NCBI GenBank assembly: GCA_947579665.1
Contig: OX388349.1
Location: 17,950,459 to 18,014,458 of the forward strand
Reading direction: 5' to 3'
Length of the DNA: 64,000 nucleotides
Source: Sympetrum striolatum
Lineage: Eukaryota; Arthropoda; Insecta; Odonata; Libellulidae
The notes beneath the pieces are model-generated. The model had not been told where the DNA came from. It saw nothing but the letters and a program-made list of their open reading frames with translations, and ran no database searches. The position numbers and the translations under genes are program-made. Each line of letters opens with the position of its first letter. Positions within the stretch are counted from its first letter, which is position 1. Positions 50,563-62,852 of this stretch are shown piece by piece.

Positions 50563-53500
50563 GATTATCTGCTACAAATAATTGAATATTTCTCATTAAT
50601 TTAGGTAGATCTCGTCAAAAGCATTAGAATGAATCCATATTTGAAACGTTTTGCTCAATTTTTAGCAAAATATTGCAAAAAACATGAAATTTCAATGATA
50701 TTTTTTCGAGTTTTTGACGTTTTTTGGGTTAACTGCAATAAAATATTAAAGATTTCTTTTGAGTATAGATAGATTTCCTTTGAGGTTTCTTGTTTTAACT
50801 TCAGCTAAATATTGAGTATTTAGTCTAAACATAGATAGATCTCGTAATGAATTTTAAAATGAGCCAGAATCTGAATAGTTTTGCTCCATTTTTTTTGCTT
50901 AACTGCTACTAAATATGGCGTACTTCATTTGAATTAGGATATATCTTGTCAATAACTATAAAATGAGTCCAAACTTGACTAGTTATTCTTAATTTTTAGG
51001 AAAATATCACCAAAATCCAGAAATTTTATAAATATTCTTCGAATTTTTCTCATTTCTAGGTTATCTGCTACGAAATATTGAATATTTAATCTTAATTCAG
51101 ATATATCTCGTCAAGAGCTTTAAAATAAATTCAATCCTGACTTGTTTTGCTCAAATATTAGCCTAATATGGCATAAAAACCTAAAATTTCACAGTATATT
51201 TCGACATTTTGTGGGTTAACTACTACTAATAATTAAATATAATTTTGATAAATTTAGGTAGATCTCGTCAAAAAGTTTAAAATGAGTCAAATTCGGACTT
51301 GTTTTGCTCAAATATTAGCAAAATATGGCTAAAACCTGAAATTTCACAGAATTTGTTTATGTTTTCGTCGTTTTTCAGTTTAACTTCTACAAAATATTGA
51401 GTATCTCCTCTAAATATAGATAGATCTCAAGATGAACCTTACAATGAGTCAGAACCTGACTTGTTTCGCTCATGTTTTTAGCGAAATATGGCGATAAACC
51501 TGAAATTTCACAAAATTGTTTAGAGTTTTGGACGTTTTTTGGGTTTACTGCTACAAATAATTGAATATTACTAATATATTTACATAGTTATTGCCCGAAA
51601 CTTAAAAATGAGTAAAAACTTGACTAGTTTCGGTTAATTTTTAGCAAAAGATGGCCTTAAACCTGAAAATTCACAAATATTTTTCGAGTCATCGTCGTTT
51701 TTTGTGTTAACTGCTACAAAATATTGAGTACGTCTTCTGAATTTGGATAGATCTTGTCAATAACTATAGAATGAGTCCAAAATTGACTAGTTTTTATTAA
51801 TTTTTAGGAAAATATCGCCAAAAACCAAAAATTTTATAAATATTCTTTGAATTTTTGTCGTTTTTAGGTTATCTGCTACGAAATATTGAATATTTAATCT
51901 AAATTTAGATAAATATCGTCATTATTTTTTAAATGTATACAAATTTCAGTAGTAATGCACAAGTTTTAGTAAAATAGGGTCAAAAACATGAAATTTCCCA
52001 GATTGTTTTCGAGTTTGCGACGTTTTTTGGGTTAACTGCTACAAAATATTGAACATTTATTTTGTGTTAGTATAGATCTTGTCAAAAAGTATAAAAAGAG
52101 TCCAAACATGAATAACTTTCCTCAATGTTTAGCAAAATATGGCCAAAAACCAGAAATTTGACAAATATTTTTCGTGTGATAGTCGTTTTTTGGATTATTT
52201 GCAAAGAATAATTGAAAATTTTTAATAAATTTCGATAGATTTCGACGTTTTTTGGGCTAACTGGTGTAATACATTGAAGATTTTATAAGGAATTTTGAGA
52301 GATCTCGTCAGATCCAATAGAATGAATCCAATCTTGACTACCTTTGCTCAATTATTAGAAAATATTGGCCAAAAACTTGAATTTTCACTGACTTTTCTCG
52401 AGTTTTCGACTTTTTATGGGTTAACTGCTTAAAAATATTGAGTACTTCTTCTGAAGTACGATAGATCCTTTAAATTACTATAAAATTAGTCCAAACTTGA
52501 CTAGTTTTTCTCAATATTTAGCAAAATATGGCCAAAAACCAAAAATTTCATAAATATTTTTCTAGCGTTTCTCGATTTTTGGGGTATTTGCTACGAATCA
52601 TTGAAAATTTTAAAAGAGTTTCTATAGATTTCCTCAAAAACATTAAAATTAATTGAACGTTGATAATGGTTTTGCCTAATGTTTAGAAAATAAGGCCAAA
52701 AACGTGAAATTTTCACAATGTGTTTCAAGTTTTCGACATTTTTTGGTAATATGCAATTAAATATTAAAGATTTCTTCTAAATGTAGATAGATCTCGTAAT
52801 AATTTTATAAATGAGTTAAAACATTCCTTGTTTTGCTCAAGTATAAGCAAAATATGGCAAAAAAAACCTTAAATTTCACCGATTTTTTAAATTTTCGACG
52901 TTTTTTCGAGTAAAATGCTAAATATAATTGATTATTACTAATGAATTTACATAGGTATCGCCAAAAACTCTAAAATGAGTAAATTCTTAACTTGTTTTGA
53001 TTATGTTTAAGAAAAATTTGGCCAAAAACATGAAATTTCACTAATATTTTTCCAGTGTTCGTCGTTTTTTGGGTTATTTGCTACAAATAATTGAAAATCT
53101 TAAATGAATTTGTGATAGATCTCGTAAAATGCATTAAAATTAATTGAACGTTGATTAGTTTTTCCTTATGTTTAGAAAAAAAGGCCAAAAACCTGAAATT
53201 TTAACAATATGTTTCGAGCTTTCGACGTTTTTTGGAATAACTACGAAAAATTATTGAAGATTTCCTCTTAATATATATGGATCTCGTCAAAAGCTTTAAA
53301 ATAAAATAAAACCTGACTAGTTTTGCTCAAATATTAGCCTAATATGGCAAAAAGCCTAAAATTTCACAGTATGTTTCCGACGTTTTTTGGGTTAACTGCT
53401 ACTAACAATTAAATATATTTTCGAAAACATTAGGTAGATGTCATCAAAAAGTTTAAAATGAGTTAAAACCTGACTATTTTTGCTTAAATATTAGCAAAAT

Positions 53501-55156
53501 ATTGCAAAAACCTGAAATTTCACAGAATATTTTTTTGTTTTCGTCGTTTTTCAGTTTAACTTCTACAAAATATTGAGTATCTCCTCTAAATATAGATAGA
53601 TCTCAAGATGAACCTTACAATGAGTCAGAACCTGACTTGTTTCGCTCATGTTTTTAGCGAAATATGGCGATAAACCTGAAATTTCACAGAATTGTTTTGA
53701 GTTTTCGACGTTTTTTCTGTTAACTACTACAAAATATTGAGTACGTCTTCTGAATTAGGATAAATCTTGTCAATAACTATAAAATGAGTTCAAAATTGAC
53801 TATGTTTTCTCAATGCTTAGCAATATATGGCCAAAAACCAGAAATTTGCCTTTTTTATGTAATTCTTATGTATTCAAAAACAGCAGTGTTTGTCACAAAT
53901 GTTGCTTTGTGTTAAGAAAAAGATAGTCACCCTAACGTTCGGATCGCAAGCTATAGTTGGTTTGTGAGCTCAATTGGTTTCCAAGGTCTTTTTAAGGAAA
54001 AGTTATCTTTAACTGCCAAGTAAAAAGCAATGCCCCTAACGCTGCTGCCACCTTGATGTTTAGACTATGAACTAACTCGGAACTCATGGGGACACACTTT
54101 TTGAAACTCAGCAGCAAAATATAGCAAAAAAACCTAAAATTTCACCGATGTTTTAGAGTTTTGGACGTTTTTTGGGGAAACTGCTACAATTAAGTGAATA
54201 TTACTAATATTTTTACATAGTTCTTGCCAGAAACTTTAAAATGAGTAAAAACTTGATTAGTTTTGGTTAATTTTAAGCAAAATATGGCCTTAAACCTGAA
54301 AATTCACAAATATTTTTCTAGTGATCGTCTTTTGCTGGGTTATTTGCCACGAATAATTGAAATATTTTAATGAATTTGGAAAGATCCCTTTAAAAGCATT
54401 AAAATTAATTGAACGTTGAATGGTTTTGCCTAATAATTAGTATACAAGGCCAAAAACCTGACACTTTAACTATTTCTTTCGAGTTTTCAACGTTTTTTGG
54501 GTTAACTGCAATATAAAATTGAAGATTTCTTCTGAATGTAGATAGATCTCGTCAATAGCTTTAAAATAAATTAAATCCTGACTAGTTTTGCTCAAAAATT
54601 AGCAAAATATGGAACAAAAACCTAAAATATCACCGATTTTTATCGAGTTTTCGACGTCATTTAAGCTAATTACTGTAAAACATTGAAGAATTTTAATGAA
54701 TTTTTAAGAGATCTCGTCAAAACCAATAGAATAAATCCATCCTTGACTACCTTTGCTCAATTATTAGAAAATATTGGCCAAAAACTTGAAATTTCACAGA
54801 TTTTTCTCGAGTTTTCGACTTTTTATCGGTTAACTGCTAAAAAATATTGAGTACTTCTTCTGAACTACGACCGATCCTTTCAATAACTATAAAATGAGTC
54901 CAAACTTGACTAGTTTTTCTCAATATTTAGCAATATGTGGCCAAAAACCTAAAATTTCACATAATTTTTTTGAGTTTTTGCGTTTTTTGGGTTATCTGCA
55001 ACAAATAATTGAATATTTCTCATTAATTTAGGTAGATCTCGACAAAAGCATTAGATTGAATCCATATTTGAAAAGTTTTGCATAATTTGTAGCAAAATAT
55101 TTCAAAAAACATGAAGTTTCAGCGATTTTTTTCGAGTTTTCGATGTTTTTTGGTTG
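50563..55156. repeat. Diverged satellite at the array edge
   Basis: The same monomer family, but the most divergent copies in the window, with shortened and variant monomers (for example 51900-53300). There is no long-range period apart from one 5'-truncated MITE. This is the usual pattern at the decaying edge of a satellite array. The satellite ends at about 55156 against 5S-related sequence. Confidence 0.85.
53851..54114. mobile_element. MITE-like element, copy 16, left end missing
   Basis: The sequence enters abruptly from a satellite monomer at about 53850 into the MITE interior (ATGTAATTCTTATGTATTC). It runs to the right inverted repeat ending CTCAGCAG. The left terminal repeat is absent. 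Confidence 0.78.
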
Positions 55157-55189
55157 AACCGGTGTTTTCATCATGGTATGGCCGTTGGC
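55157..55189 (-). pseudogene. 5S rRNA head fragment (nt 1-33), inverted
   Basis: The reverse complement starts GCCAACGGCCATACCATG, identical to the start of the 5S gene at 62897. It stops at nucleotide 33 at the satellite junction. It lacks the internal box A/C promoter, so it cannot be transcribed as a 5S gene. Confidence 0.85.
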
Positions 55190-55563
55190 AAGATCTACAG
55201 CGACCAAACAGTATGTTGTATTCCCTCAGTTAACGGAGCATTGCTACAAGAATAAGTTAAACATAGACCGTAACGAAGGAATGGGTTCATCGTTTTGTTT
55301 CTTTGTTTCATCAAATCCTTGGAAAGCTATCTCTAAAACCTGCATAATTTATTCTATGCGATCAGTTATTTGGTTTATTACATTGTTATTTAATTTGTTG
55401 GTAACTTGTTCGTCGTTACGCTTAATTGAATTCTTACCTGCATTCCCAATCCCTTCTTCTATCCTTCTTGAAAATTGCATTTTTGGTGAAAAATTTTCGA
55501 ATGGTTGGCATCACCTTCACTTTCGAGAGCTTTTAACTCGCGTAATTTTCCTTCAATCTTACC
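55157..55563 (-). repeat. Left arm of a 407-bp inverted repeat ending in 5S rRNA sequence
   Basis: The reverse complement of this segment matches 56312-56664 joined to 62876-62929, and both add up to 407 bp. A handful of substitutions in the parts compared suggests about 98% identity. The outermost 33 bp (55157-55189) are nucleotides 1-33 of a 5S rRNA in reverse orientation. Twenty-one bases of 5S upstream sequence follow, then a non-5S section. The 145-codon open frame across this arm is not conserved in the other arm and is not called a gene. Confidence 0.85.
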
Positions 55564-56311
55564 GTACGAAGTGTCGGGCTACAGCCTGTAGTCCGCACAG
55601 TATGAATTGATATGTTCTCGATTTTTAATTGATCAAAATTACGAGTTTAAACAAGTCAAACATAGCATCGGAACGCATCGGGCGTCTGGATTATTTGCAC
55701 CCCCGACCACTAGGGTGCAGCATCTGTTAAGGCGTCGAGATTCGTGTATTAATTCGAATTAAAACTCGTTGTCTAATCATTTAGAATATTCCGCAGATGC
55801 TTTTTCAGTTGCCTTCTACACATTATCGCCTATTGCGGACGTCACTGGAAGAGTGAAATCAATCTACCTGGGAAGTTCCCTCTGTCTGGGAAAATTTTGA
55901 TAAGCAATTTATATTTTGAATGCTAGTGATTTCTTCGGTCGAGAAGAATTTTTCATTGCCGTTTCCAACATTCGTGAGATGCCAAAGCATGTGAAATTTA
56001 TTTGATGATGATTTTTAAATTGTAATTTTATCGAAGTGCTTCAAAAATGATATATGGTGCTTGTCATTTCTATTGCTAATTGGAAACAACGCATAACGAA
56101 CTTGTTAAAGTTATTTAATTTAATTCATGTATTAAAATTGCTTTAATGTTAGAAGTTAGAATTTTTTTTCAGAAATTTATACCGAAACTGCGTTCGCTCG
56201 AAACATCATTTCTTTATCGACATTCTTATTCCTCGTCATCTGTGATTACCTCGCGCCCTCCATTAGACAATGATTAAGCATTTTCGATTTCTTTGTGACA
56301 ATTTCAAAGAA
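55564..56311. other. Spacer between the inverted-repeat arms, no gene seen
   Basis: 748 bp of single-copy-looking AT-rich DNA. I see no open frame of note, no satellite monomer and no recognisable element. Confidence 0.6.
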
Positions 56312-56664
56312 GGTAAGATTGAAGGAAAATTACGCGAGTTAAAAGCTCTCGAAAGTGAAGGTGATGCCAACCATTCGAAAATTTTTCACCAAAAATGCAA
56401 TTTTCAAGAAGGATAGAAGAAGGGATTGGGAATGCAGGTAAGAATTCAATTAAGCGTAACGACGAACAAGTTACCAACAAATTAAATAACAATGTAATAA
56501 ATCAAATAACTGATCACATAGAATAAATTATGCAGGTTTTTGAGATAGCTTTCCAAGGATTTGATGAAACAAAGAAACAAAACGATGAACCCATTCTTTC
56601 GTTACGGTCTATGTTTAACTTATTCTTGTAGCAATGCTCCGTTAACTGAGGGAATACAACATAC
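56312..56664 (+). repeat. Right arm of the inverted repeat, proximal part
   Basis: This is the inverted match to the left arm. The Jockey-like element cuts it after ...GAATACAACATAC, and it continues at 62876. On the plus strand it shows decayed coding-like text, for example a frame with RRIEEG..., a stop, then EIAFQGFDETKK. This suggests both arms derive from a former gene or element ORF, unidentified. Confidence 0.82.
56642..56664. repeat. Target site duplication, left, of the Jockey-like element
   Basis: A 23-bp sequence (TTAACTGAGG...CAACATAC) repeated exactly at 62853-62875 on the other side of the retrotransposon. Confidence 0.93.
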
Positions 56665-57033
56665 AAGACAAGACAAGACAATTTTCTCTTCCGCTGGGGA
56701 ATACTATGGGGGCGGCACCTGGTCCCAGAGGGACTTTATCCGCTGTTTTTTCTTTATTTTTATATTTAAAAAGTCTCAGTCTAGGAAATATTATTTTTCG
56801 GAGTCCAAAAAAACCCGGCTGAGCCGCGAATTATTTCAATTAATCCGCCTGTCTGATTTTTCTACTAAATCGCGATCTTTTTTTAATGTTCCTAAATGGT
56901 CCGCGTCGTTTTATATGGTTGGCTGCAGGCTCTTCCATCTTCTTCTTCCCGTATTTTGCCGTCTTCTTTTCTTCGCTTCTCTCTTCTTTTCTTCCATCTT
57001 CTCTGCTGCTCTTCGTTCTTCTTACTTGTCTCT
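56665..57033 (-). other. 3' region of the Jockey-like element
   Basis: Contains T/C-rich plus-strand sequence (A/G-rich on the element strand). At the very end are about three TTGTC repeats on the minus strand (plus AAGACAAGACAAGACAA at 56665-56681) in place of a poly(A) tail. Confidence 0.75.
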
Positions 57034-60027
57034 TCATGTTTCGTTAGTTGTATCTTCTTTTCTTCTCATAGCGGCCGGTGGCTGAGTCGTCAAAGTGGCT
57101 AAAAACGGTGATTTTCGGTGGTCGTCGCTGACAGTCGTCTGTGGGGTGGCGCCGTCAAGTGGTCGCGCTCGGAACTGATAAACTCGCGATCTCTGCTGTG
57201 GGCTGCGGAAGATTTGCGCGATATCCTTTGGCTTCCTGAATATCTCTGCGGTGCTGCCGGGTGCAGTGGGGGCCCACATCCTTCCGAACGCTCCCGGAGC
57301 CGCTGGCAGTTTATCTCCAAAGTTGGTTGCAAGGCTAAAAAAGATAAAATCTAAAGAATTAAAAGCATGAGCTCCAAAGATCTCTTTGGAGCTCGTCAAA
57401 GGTGGAACATTTAAAATTGCCTTGATACATCGTTTGTCAAATTTATTTAAAAGATTAAGATTTTCCTTGGAGGCATAGATCCAGGCAGGGCCAGCGTACG
57501 TAAGGACGGAACGGACCATCGTCGTGTATAAGAGAATTTTAGTTTTTAATTTAATTTTATGGCTAAAAAGTAACATATTTAAAGAGAAGAATGCCGTTCT
57601 CGCCTTATCGATCGTTTTCTTGATATGGTCCTTCCAAGTCAGTTTGGGGTCCAACCACACCCCAAGGAATTTCTGGCTTTTAGTCATAGGAATACTATCA
57701 TTTCCCCAGCGCAGAGACGATTTGTAATTTAATCTTTTGTGCCGGCTAAATAGCATGTGGCTGCATTTAGTCGCGTTTACTTTCATTTTCCATTTTGCAC
57801 ACCATTTCATCATCTCCTCTAGGTGCTTTTGGATCCTTATATTCGCGATTTTGACCGATTTGTGTGTTGCAACAATCGTTGTATCGTCAGCGTATAAAAA
57901 CGTCATCGTGTCTCTGCACTGGGGAATATCGCGGGTAAAAAGACTAAAAAGCGTCGGGCTTAAGATAGATCCTTGCGGCACGCCTGCTGTTATGTTAAAA
58001 CTTTGGGAAACTGTTGTATTAAAATAAACATAAAATTTTCTATCACGAAGATAAGAGTCAAGACATTTAATGAGATATACGGGGAAACCACAGTCAATCA
58101 GTTTAAAAACAAGTCCGTCGTGCCAGACCTTGTCGAACGCACTTTGAGAGTCTAAGAAGCAGGCGGCCGCAACACGTTTAGAATTAAAACCGTCAACTAT
58201 GCAGCCGGCCAGATTCCCAATCTGGTGGGTTGTGGAAAGCCCCATCCTGAACCCTGCCTGGAAGTCAGGGATGAGATTATCACACTCGATTAATGCGCTT
58301 GTTCTATTCAATAGAACCCTTTCGAAGCACTTGCCGAGAATCGCAAGTAAACTGATCGGCCGATAGTTTTTTGCGTCGGAATTATCTTTCCCTGGTTTTG
58401 GTATTAAAATGATTTTGGCCACTTTCCACTCTTTGGGAAAGTAGCCCATAGTCATGCATGAATTAAAAATATTTAAAATAGCAGTAAGAACGTTGTCGGG
58501 AAAGGCATCATTTTCGCGGTAATGCCGTCCTTGCCTGGCGCCTTGTTGATTTTTAATTTTTTAATGATGTTTTTAAATTCTTTTAGATCGGCCAAGTCAG
58601 GTTTTGAAATAGGTGAAATTTTCATGGAGAGGATTTCGTCCTTGACATCTTTCTCAAGGCGAGATGCGTGTAGCGACGCTCGTCATCGGCGACTCGCGGA
58701 ATTGCGTAATCGCATGTCGGCGGTCCGTCAGCTTTCGGTCTTAGAACGATTCTACCTCTTTTAATTGCCTTTGTTTTCTTATTCTTTGCGATTCCCAGGC
58801 AAGCGCTTGGGTCGAAAGGGGTGAATGTGTTGCTGAGCAGGTCGCCGAAAAGAGCACATTTGTCGGCATCGGAAAGAGCGAATTTATCATTATCGATTTT
58901 GATGGGTACATTAACTCCTTGCTTTTTTCCCTTAACTCTCCCTACGAATTTCCAGAGGTTCTTATTATTTTCTTCATTTGTTCCGATATTTTCAAGCTCT
59001 CTTTCAATCCGATTATTTTTATATTTTTTAATGTCTTTTTGAATTTCCGAGCGGAGGTGCCGATACAAGGTGTCGTAAGTGCGGTTGCCGCTTCTTTGAA
59101 ACATTTTTCTGGCCCTGTTGCGAGTAGCTATCTTGTCAAGTATAATTTTTGGGAGTTTGAATTGCCCCGACGGGAGTTTCTTTTTGATTTTGGACGATTT
59201 CACGAAAGCTACGTTTATGTGATCATTAAGCAGTAAAATTTGTCTGTCAACTTCGTCCCGATCGTTAAAAGAATTACTACTGTCCAAGTTTAAAATTTCT
59301 AATTCAGATCTGAAACGATCCCAGTCCGGAGTTCTAAAATTTTTAAGAAAAATATCATCTTAGTCGGTAGATAAAAACACGCAAATCGGTAAATGGTCAG
59401 AGTCTAAAATATTAAAAAAAAAACTCACAATCTAATCGCGTAGTCTCAAACGTGGTTAAAAAAAGTCTAAAATATCGTTTCTATCAGGGTATTTTTAACA
59501 ATGTGCGTCGGGGCAATTGGTGCATGAAGTTGAAATCTCGATAGCGCAAGCCATCGCAACAGGTTTTTGCCACCGGTGTTTTCAGATCGGCACCCCCAGA
59601 CTCGGTTTTTTGCGTTAAGATCCCTTCCTAAAAAGGTGGTGGAATTCGAATATTTTTTCACTATTTTAAAAAAGTCGGATTTTAAAAGCTTTTTACTGGG
59701 AGAGTTGTAAGCCGTAATAAAATTGAGAGTCGTCTTTTCCCCTTTAACCCTGATTCCCACAGCCTCTAGATTTCTAAAAACAGGCAATTTAAGTTCCATG
59801 GAGTTAAGTTTGTTAGAAATAAAAATGCACACGCCCCCTCTTTTGGTCGGCATGTCCCGTCTGTAGCAATTGTACCCTGGCATGTCGATCTTAATTTCGG
59901 CGACCAAGTGAGTCTCAGCAACGAGCGCAATATCGATGTGCTTGTTCAGCATAACGCTATGCAACTCCGATAGATGTTTGGCAATTCCGTTCGCATTCCA
60001 TTCCATTACTTTTAATTTTTTATTCAT
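57034..60027 (-). pseudogene. Jockey-like ORF2, endonuclease and reverse transcriptase, broken
   Basis: ORF2 starts at an ATG overlapping the ORF1 stop (ATGAATAA, 60027-60020). The endonuclease covers 59467-60027: WNANG, ETH, GGVCIF and DLNAKN are visible. Its C-terminal SDH motif lies beyond, near 59400, in another frame. Further open pieces are 58622-59287 (linker) and 57034-58455 (RT). RT motifs there include KPGKD, YRPISLL, AFDKVWH, GVPQGS and YADD (residues 188-191 of that piece). Breaks occur near 59480, in a T run near 59460, at an in-frame TAA near 59360, around 58650, and near 58510. The C-terminus ends at 57034. With this many breaks the product is non-functional. Confidence 0.9.
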
Positions 60028-61838
60028 CGATAAAACCTTTTGTAGTATCTAAGACAAACTGTATGAAGTTTTCTTTGGTAGTGCTTTCTTTCGCGAGAAC
60101 AGTCACAAGACTCACGAGCCATTTATGAAGGGAGGACCGCCAGTCGGCCTCGGAGGTGACAATGGGGGTGGGGATTTGCCTTGAAGGAGCGGGAGTGATG
60201 GGAGGGAGCGGCACATCACTCTGCACACCCGTGCCGGTATCTGAAAGTTGTTCCATTAGATTGTTAATTTCGTGCATGATAAGTTTGTCTTGTTTTGACG
60301 CTTCCGCGCGTGCCGCTCCGCTGGCTTTGGATTGCATCGCAGTTGGTTTACTAAGCAATGGGAAATGGCTTTCGTCGTACGTGTTTGGGCGAGGGGTGGG
60401 CACTTTATCGGGTCTCGGATTAAATTTAAGTCGCGCTTTCTCTTTGAGCGTTTTGATCTTATCTTTGAGCCGTTGATACACAGGGCAGCCTCTGTAGCTG
60501 GCGGGGTGCGCACCCTTGCAATTCGCGCAAACCGCCTTTTCAATTCTCGGCTTGACGCAATCTTTGGTGTGATGCTTTAGCCCGCATTTAACACATCTTG
60601 GTTGCATGTTACATGCTTTGTTTACGTGGCCAAACTGTTGGCAGCGATGACACTGCGGAGGTCCATTGGGCGGTTTATACTTCTCGATTAAAATTTTGAA
60701 TCCGCACACGTATTTGATATTCAGGAACTTTTCGGCCGTCTCGTTATTATTAAAAATGACTTGGAAAAGCGGCAAAGGTCGCAGCGGTACCGATTTGATA
60801 TTTTTATCTCTATCGAGATCCCTTTTCGAGGGTCTCGTAGTTTTTAATTGATTAATCTTATCGCATAAAATCCCTTCCTCCCGCAGGGATTCGTCAATGT
60901 CAGAGGTTAAAATATCGATTGGAAGGTTCCTGATAATAAAATTTTTAGCTTTTTCTTCCGCCAGTCTATAGGTAAAAAATTCGATTTTTCCTTCCGTTAA
61001 AAATTTCTTTACCGCTAAAAAATCTTTGACCGAGGAGCACTTAACAACAACCCGCCTACCCGACATCTGCGCGATTGGTTTAAAAGTGCAAAGTTGGCAC
61101 ATTTTTTGAAAAAGCTGAACCCAATTTTTGGTGTCGCTGAGGAAAAGAGGGGGGATTTTATTTGGGCGATCTTTATTAATATCGGCCGGAGTCAAAGGTG
61201 TTACATTTCGGCCAATCGGCTGTGACGCCTCTTCCGTCGCGAGCGGCGAGAAATAATTGCGGGAGACGACGGCGCGGGCCTGCGGAGAGGAACCTGCCAT
61301 TCGCTTGCGCTTTCCTTTTTGTTGTGGCACTGGCTGCCAGTCGTTCCGATCAGGCGACAAGGCCCGATTTTCGGAATTAATTTCTTTCCCTTCACGCCCG
61401 AACGGGAACCCGTCAGTCTCACTGGGCTGGCAGTTTTTGGAATTTTTTACAAATTCGCTTGGGCGATCCTGCCTCCCCCTTCCGCCCACATCGGGCGGGG
61501 GTGGGGGGGGGTTGCGCCATTGAAGCCGCGGCCTCATTTGATCTGCAGATTACCTCGTCGGTCGGAGGGTCACTTAGCATGTCTTCCACCAAAACATCAC
61601 CTGACATGTCATCAGTCAAAGGCAAGGAGGCCTTTCTATTGTTGTTATGAATAGCGTTCGCGGAACCGGTTCCACTCCGAGACGCCGCGCCGCGCCCAGC
61701 GAAGTCCAAAACTCGACCGCTCGCATCATTCACAATGTAACCCCTTTGAATCGCGGCGTTTAATTTAATGGAAATTGGTCTTCTCGGACCGTTTGATATT
61801 TCTTTGCTTTTATCGCCGGCAGCCTTTGGAGCTTTCAT
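60020..61838 (-). pseudogene. Jockey-like ORF1 protein, frameshifted
   Basis: The product would bind the element RNA and chaperone it during transposition. Reading from the ATG at 61838, the frame runs into a run of nine C residues (plus G run near 61505-61514). There it must shift to enter the 505-residue open frame ending at 60020. That frame has a structured domain around PPLFLSDTKNW...QMSGRR, an RNA-binding-fold-like FIIRNLP segment, then three zinc knuckles: CHRCQQFGHVNKAC, CVKCGLKHHTKDC and CANCKGAHPASYRGC. The frame upstream of 61838 is also open back to a TAA near 62222 but has no ATG. The homopolymer could be a sequencing error or a true indel. Confidence 0.88.
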
Positions 61839-62852
61839 GAACAAGTTAGCGGGGGCAGTAGCGCGAGCGTCATCGCAGACGGGGTTTTCGGTGCCCTCGG
61901 CAGAGTTAAAATGATTAAAATTTTTCGACGTCCTTACGTTCCCTGAATTGGAAGTGACATCGCTGCCAACAAGATTGGCTTTTGATTGATCACCTTTATT
62001 GTCCTTTTGACTTTTTGTAAGAAAATTTAATGAACTATCCGACGGGATACGACCATCGCTAAGGGTGCGAACCCTGCTGCCCTGTGGACGTCTACTATCT
62101 CTAGCGATTGGGATCTTGTTAATATTGAGGTGACTAATTTTGGAATAAGAACTTAAATAACAATTTATTTGCGAGACTGAATAAGAGAAAGCGAACGCGA
62201 TCTTTTTCCGAGACGGGTCAATTTATGGTACGCGTCGATTACTATACCCAAACACGCACGGGCCTCCGAGTGCCCGGGCCCTGAATTCGTGTGACTATTC
62301 CCAGTTTAATTAGTTGAACGTTAATATCTTTGAACAGCGAACGGAACAACGAAGTTGCATACGAAACACTAAACAGACCAATCAGAATAAAAATAATAAA
62401 ATCCCTGACATAGAAAACCCTAATATCAAAGCAAAACCAATAAATAAATAAATAATAAATAAATAGATGAAAAAAGTAAATAAAAGAGATAAAAGGTAAG
62501 ATAAAAAGATGAATAAATAAATAAATAGAGGGTAAAAGGAAATAAATAAATGGTTAAGAAGTAAAAGAGATAGAAATAATAAATAAGTAAAAGATTAAAA
62601 CCCTAAAACCTATAAGAACATAAAATAAAACCTATGCTAAAAGAATAAATAAATAAATAAATAAGAAAGGTAAGAGGATAAAGGACAGGATAAAAAGGCT
62701 CAAAAACAAAATACTCAATAAATGAGAAGAGTGAAGGTCCTAAATCCAAGGTTTCCGATGGTATCTTGGTTCTTCACTTTTTATTTTTGTGGCTGAGCCA
62801 AATCTCCGGCAGTATGATCTCATCGAAGAAGAAAGTCCTCGAATTTATCTAT
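61839..62852 (-). other. 5' region of the Jockey-like element with AAATA-rich tracts
   Basis: This is upstream of the ORF1 ATG. About 62390-62700 is low-complexity plus-strand AATAAATAA/AAAAG sequence. No promoter was identified. It ends at the target duplication. Confidence 0.7.

Larger units (their letters stand above)
56665..62852 (-). mobile_element. Jockey-like non-LTR retrotransposon, full length with 23-bp target duplication
   Basis: A 6188-bp element on the minus strand. It has a 5' untranslated region of about 1 kb, ORF1 (nucleic-acid binding), ORF2 (AP-type endonuclease plus RT) and a 3' region ending in repeats of TTGTC. A perfect target duplication brackets it, so it inserted whole by target-primed reverse transcription. 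Both ORFs now contain frameshifts, so it is inactive as it stands. The family call rests on the three zinc knuckles of ORF1, the endonuclease motifs and the YADD-bearing RT order. Confidence 0.92.

Noticed and set aside
1..55156. Regularly spaced repeats as a possible CRISPR array
   Set aside because: Monomers are contiguous ~163-bp units without short repeats separated by unique spacers, and the context is eukaryotic.
55173..55610. 145-codon plus-strand frame with hydrophobic stretches in the left inverted-repeat arm
   Set aside because: It reads through inverted 5S sequence and is not kept intact in the other arm; likely antisense to a decayed minus-strand relic.
56896..57102. Short hydrophobic plus-strand frames over the 3' part of the Jockey-like element
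   Set aside because: They are antisense to the A/G-rich C-terminus of ORF2 and its 3' region.
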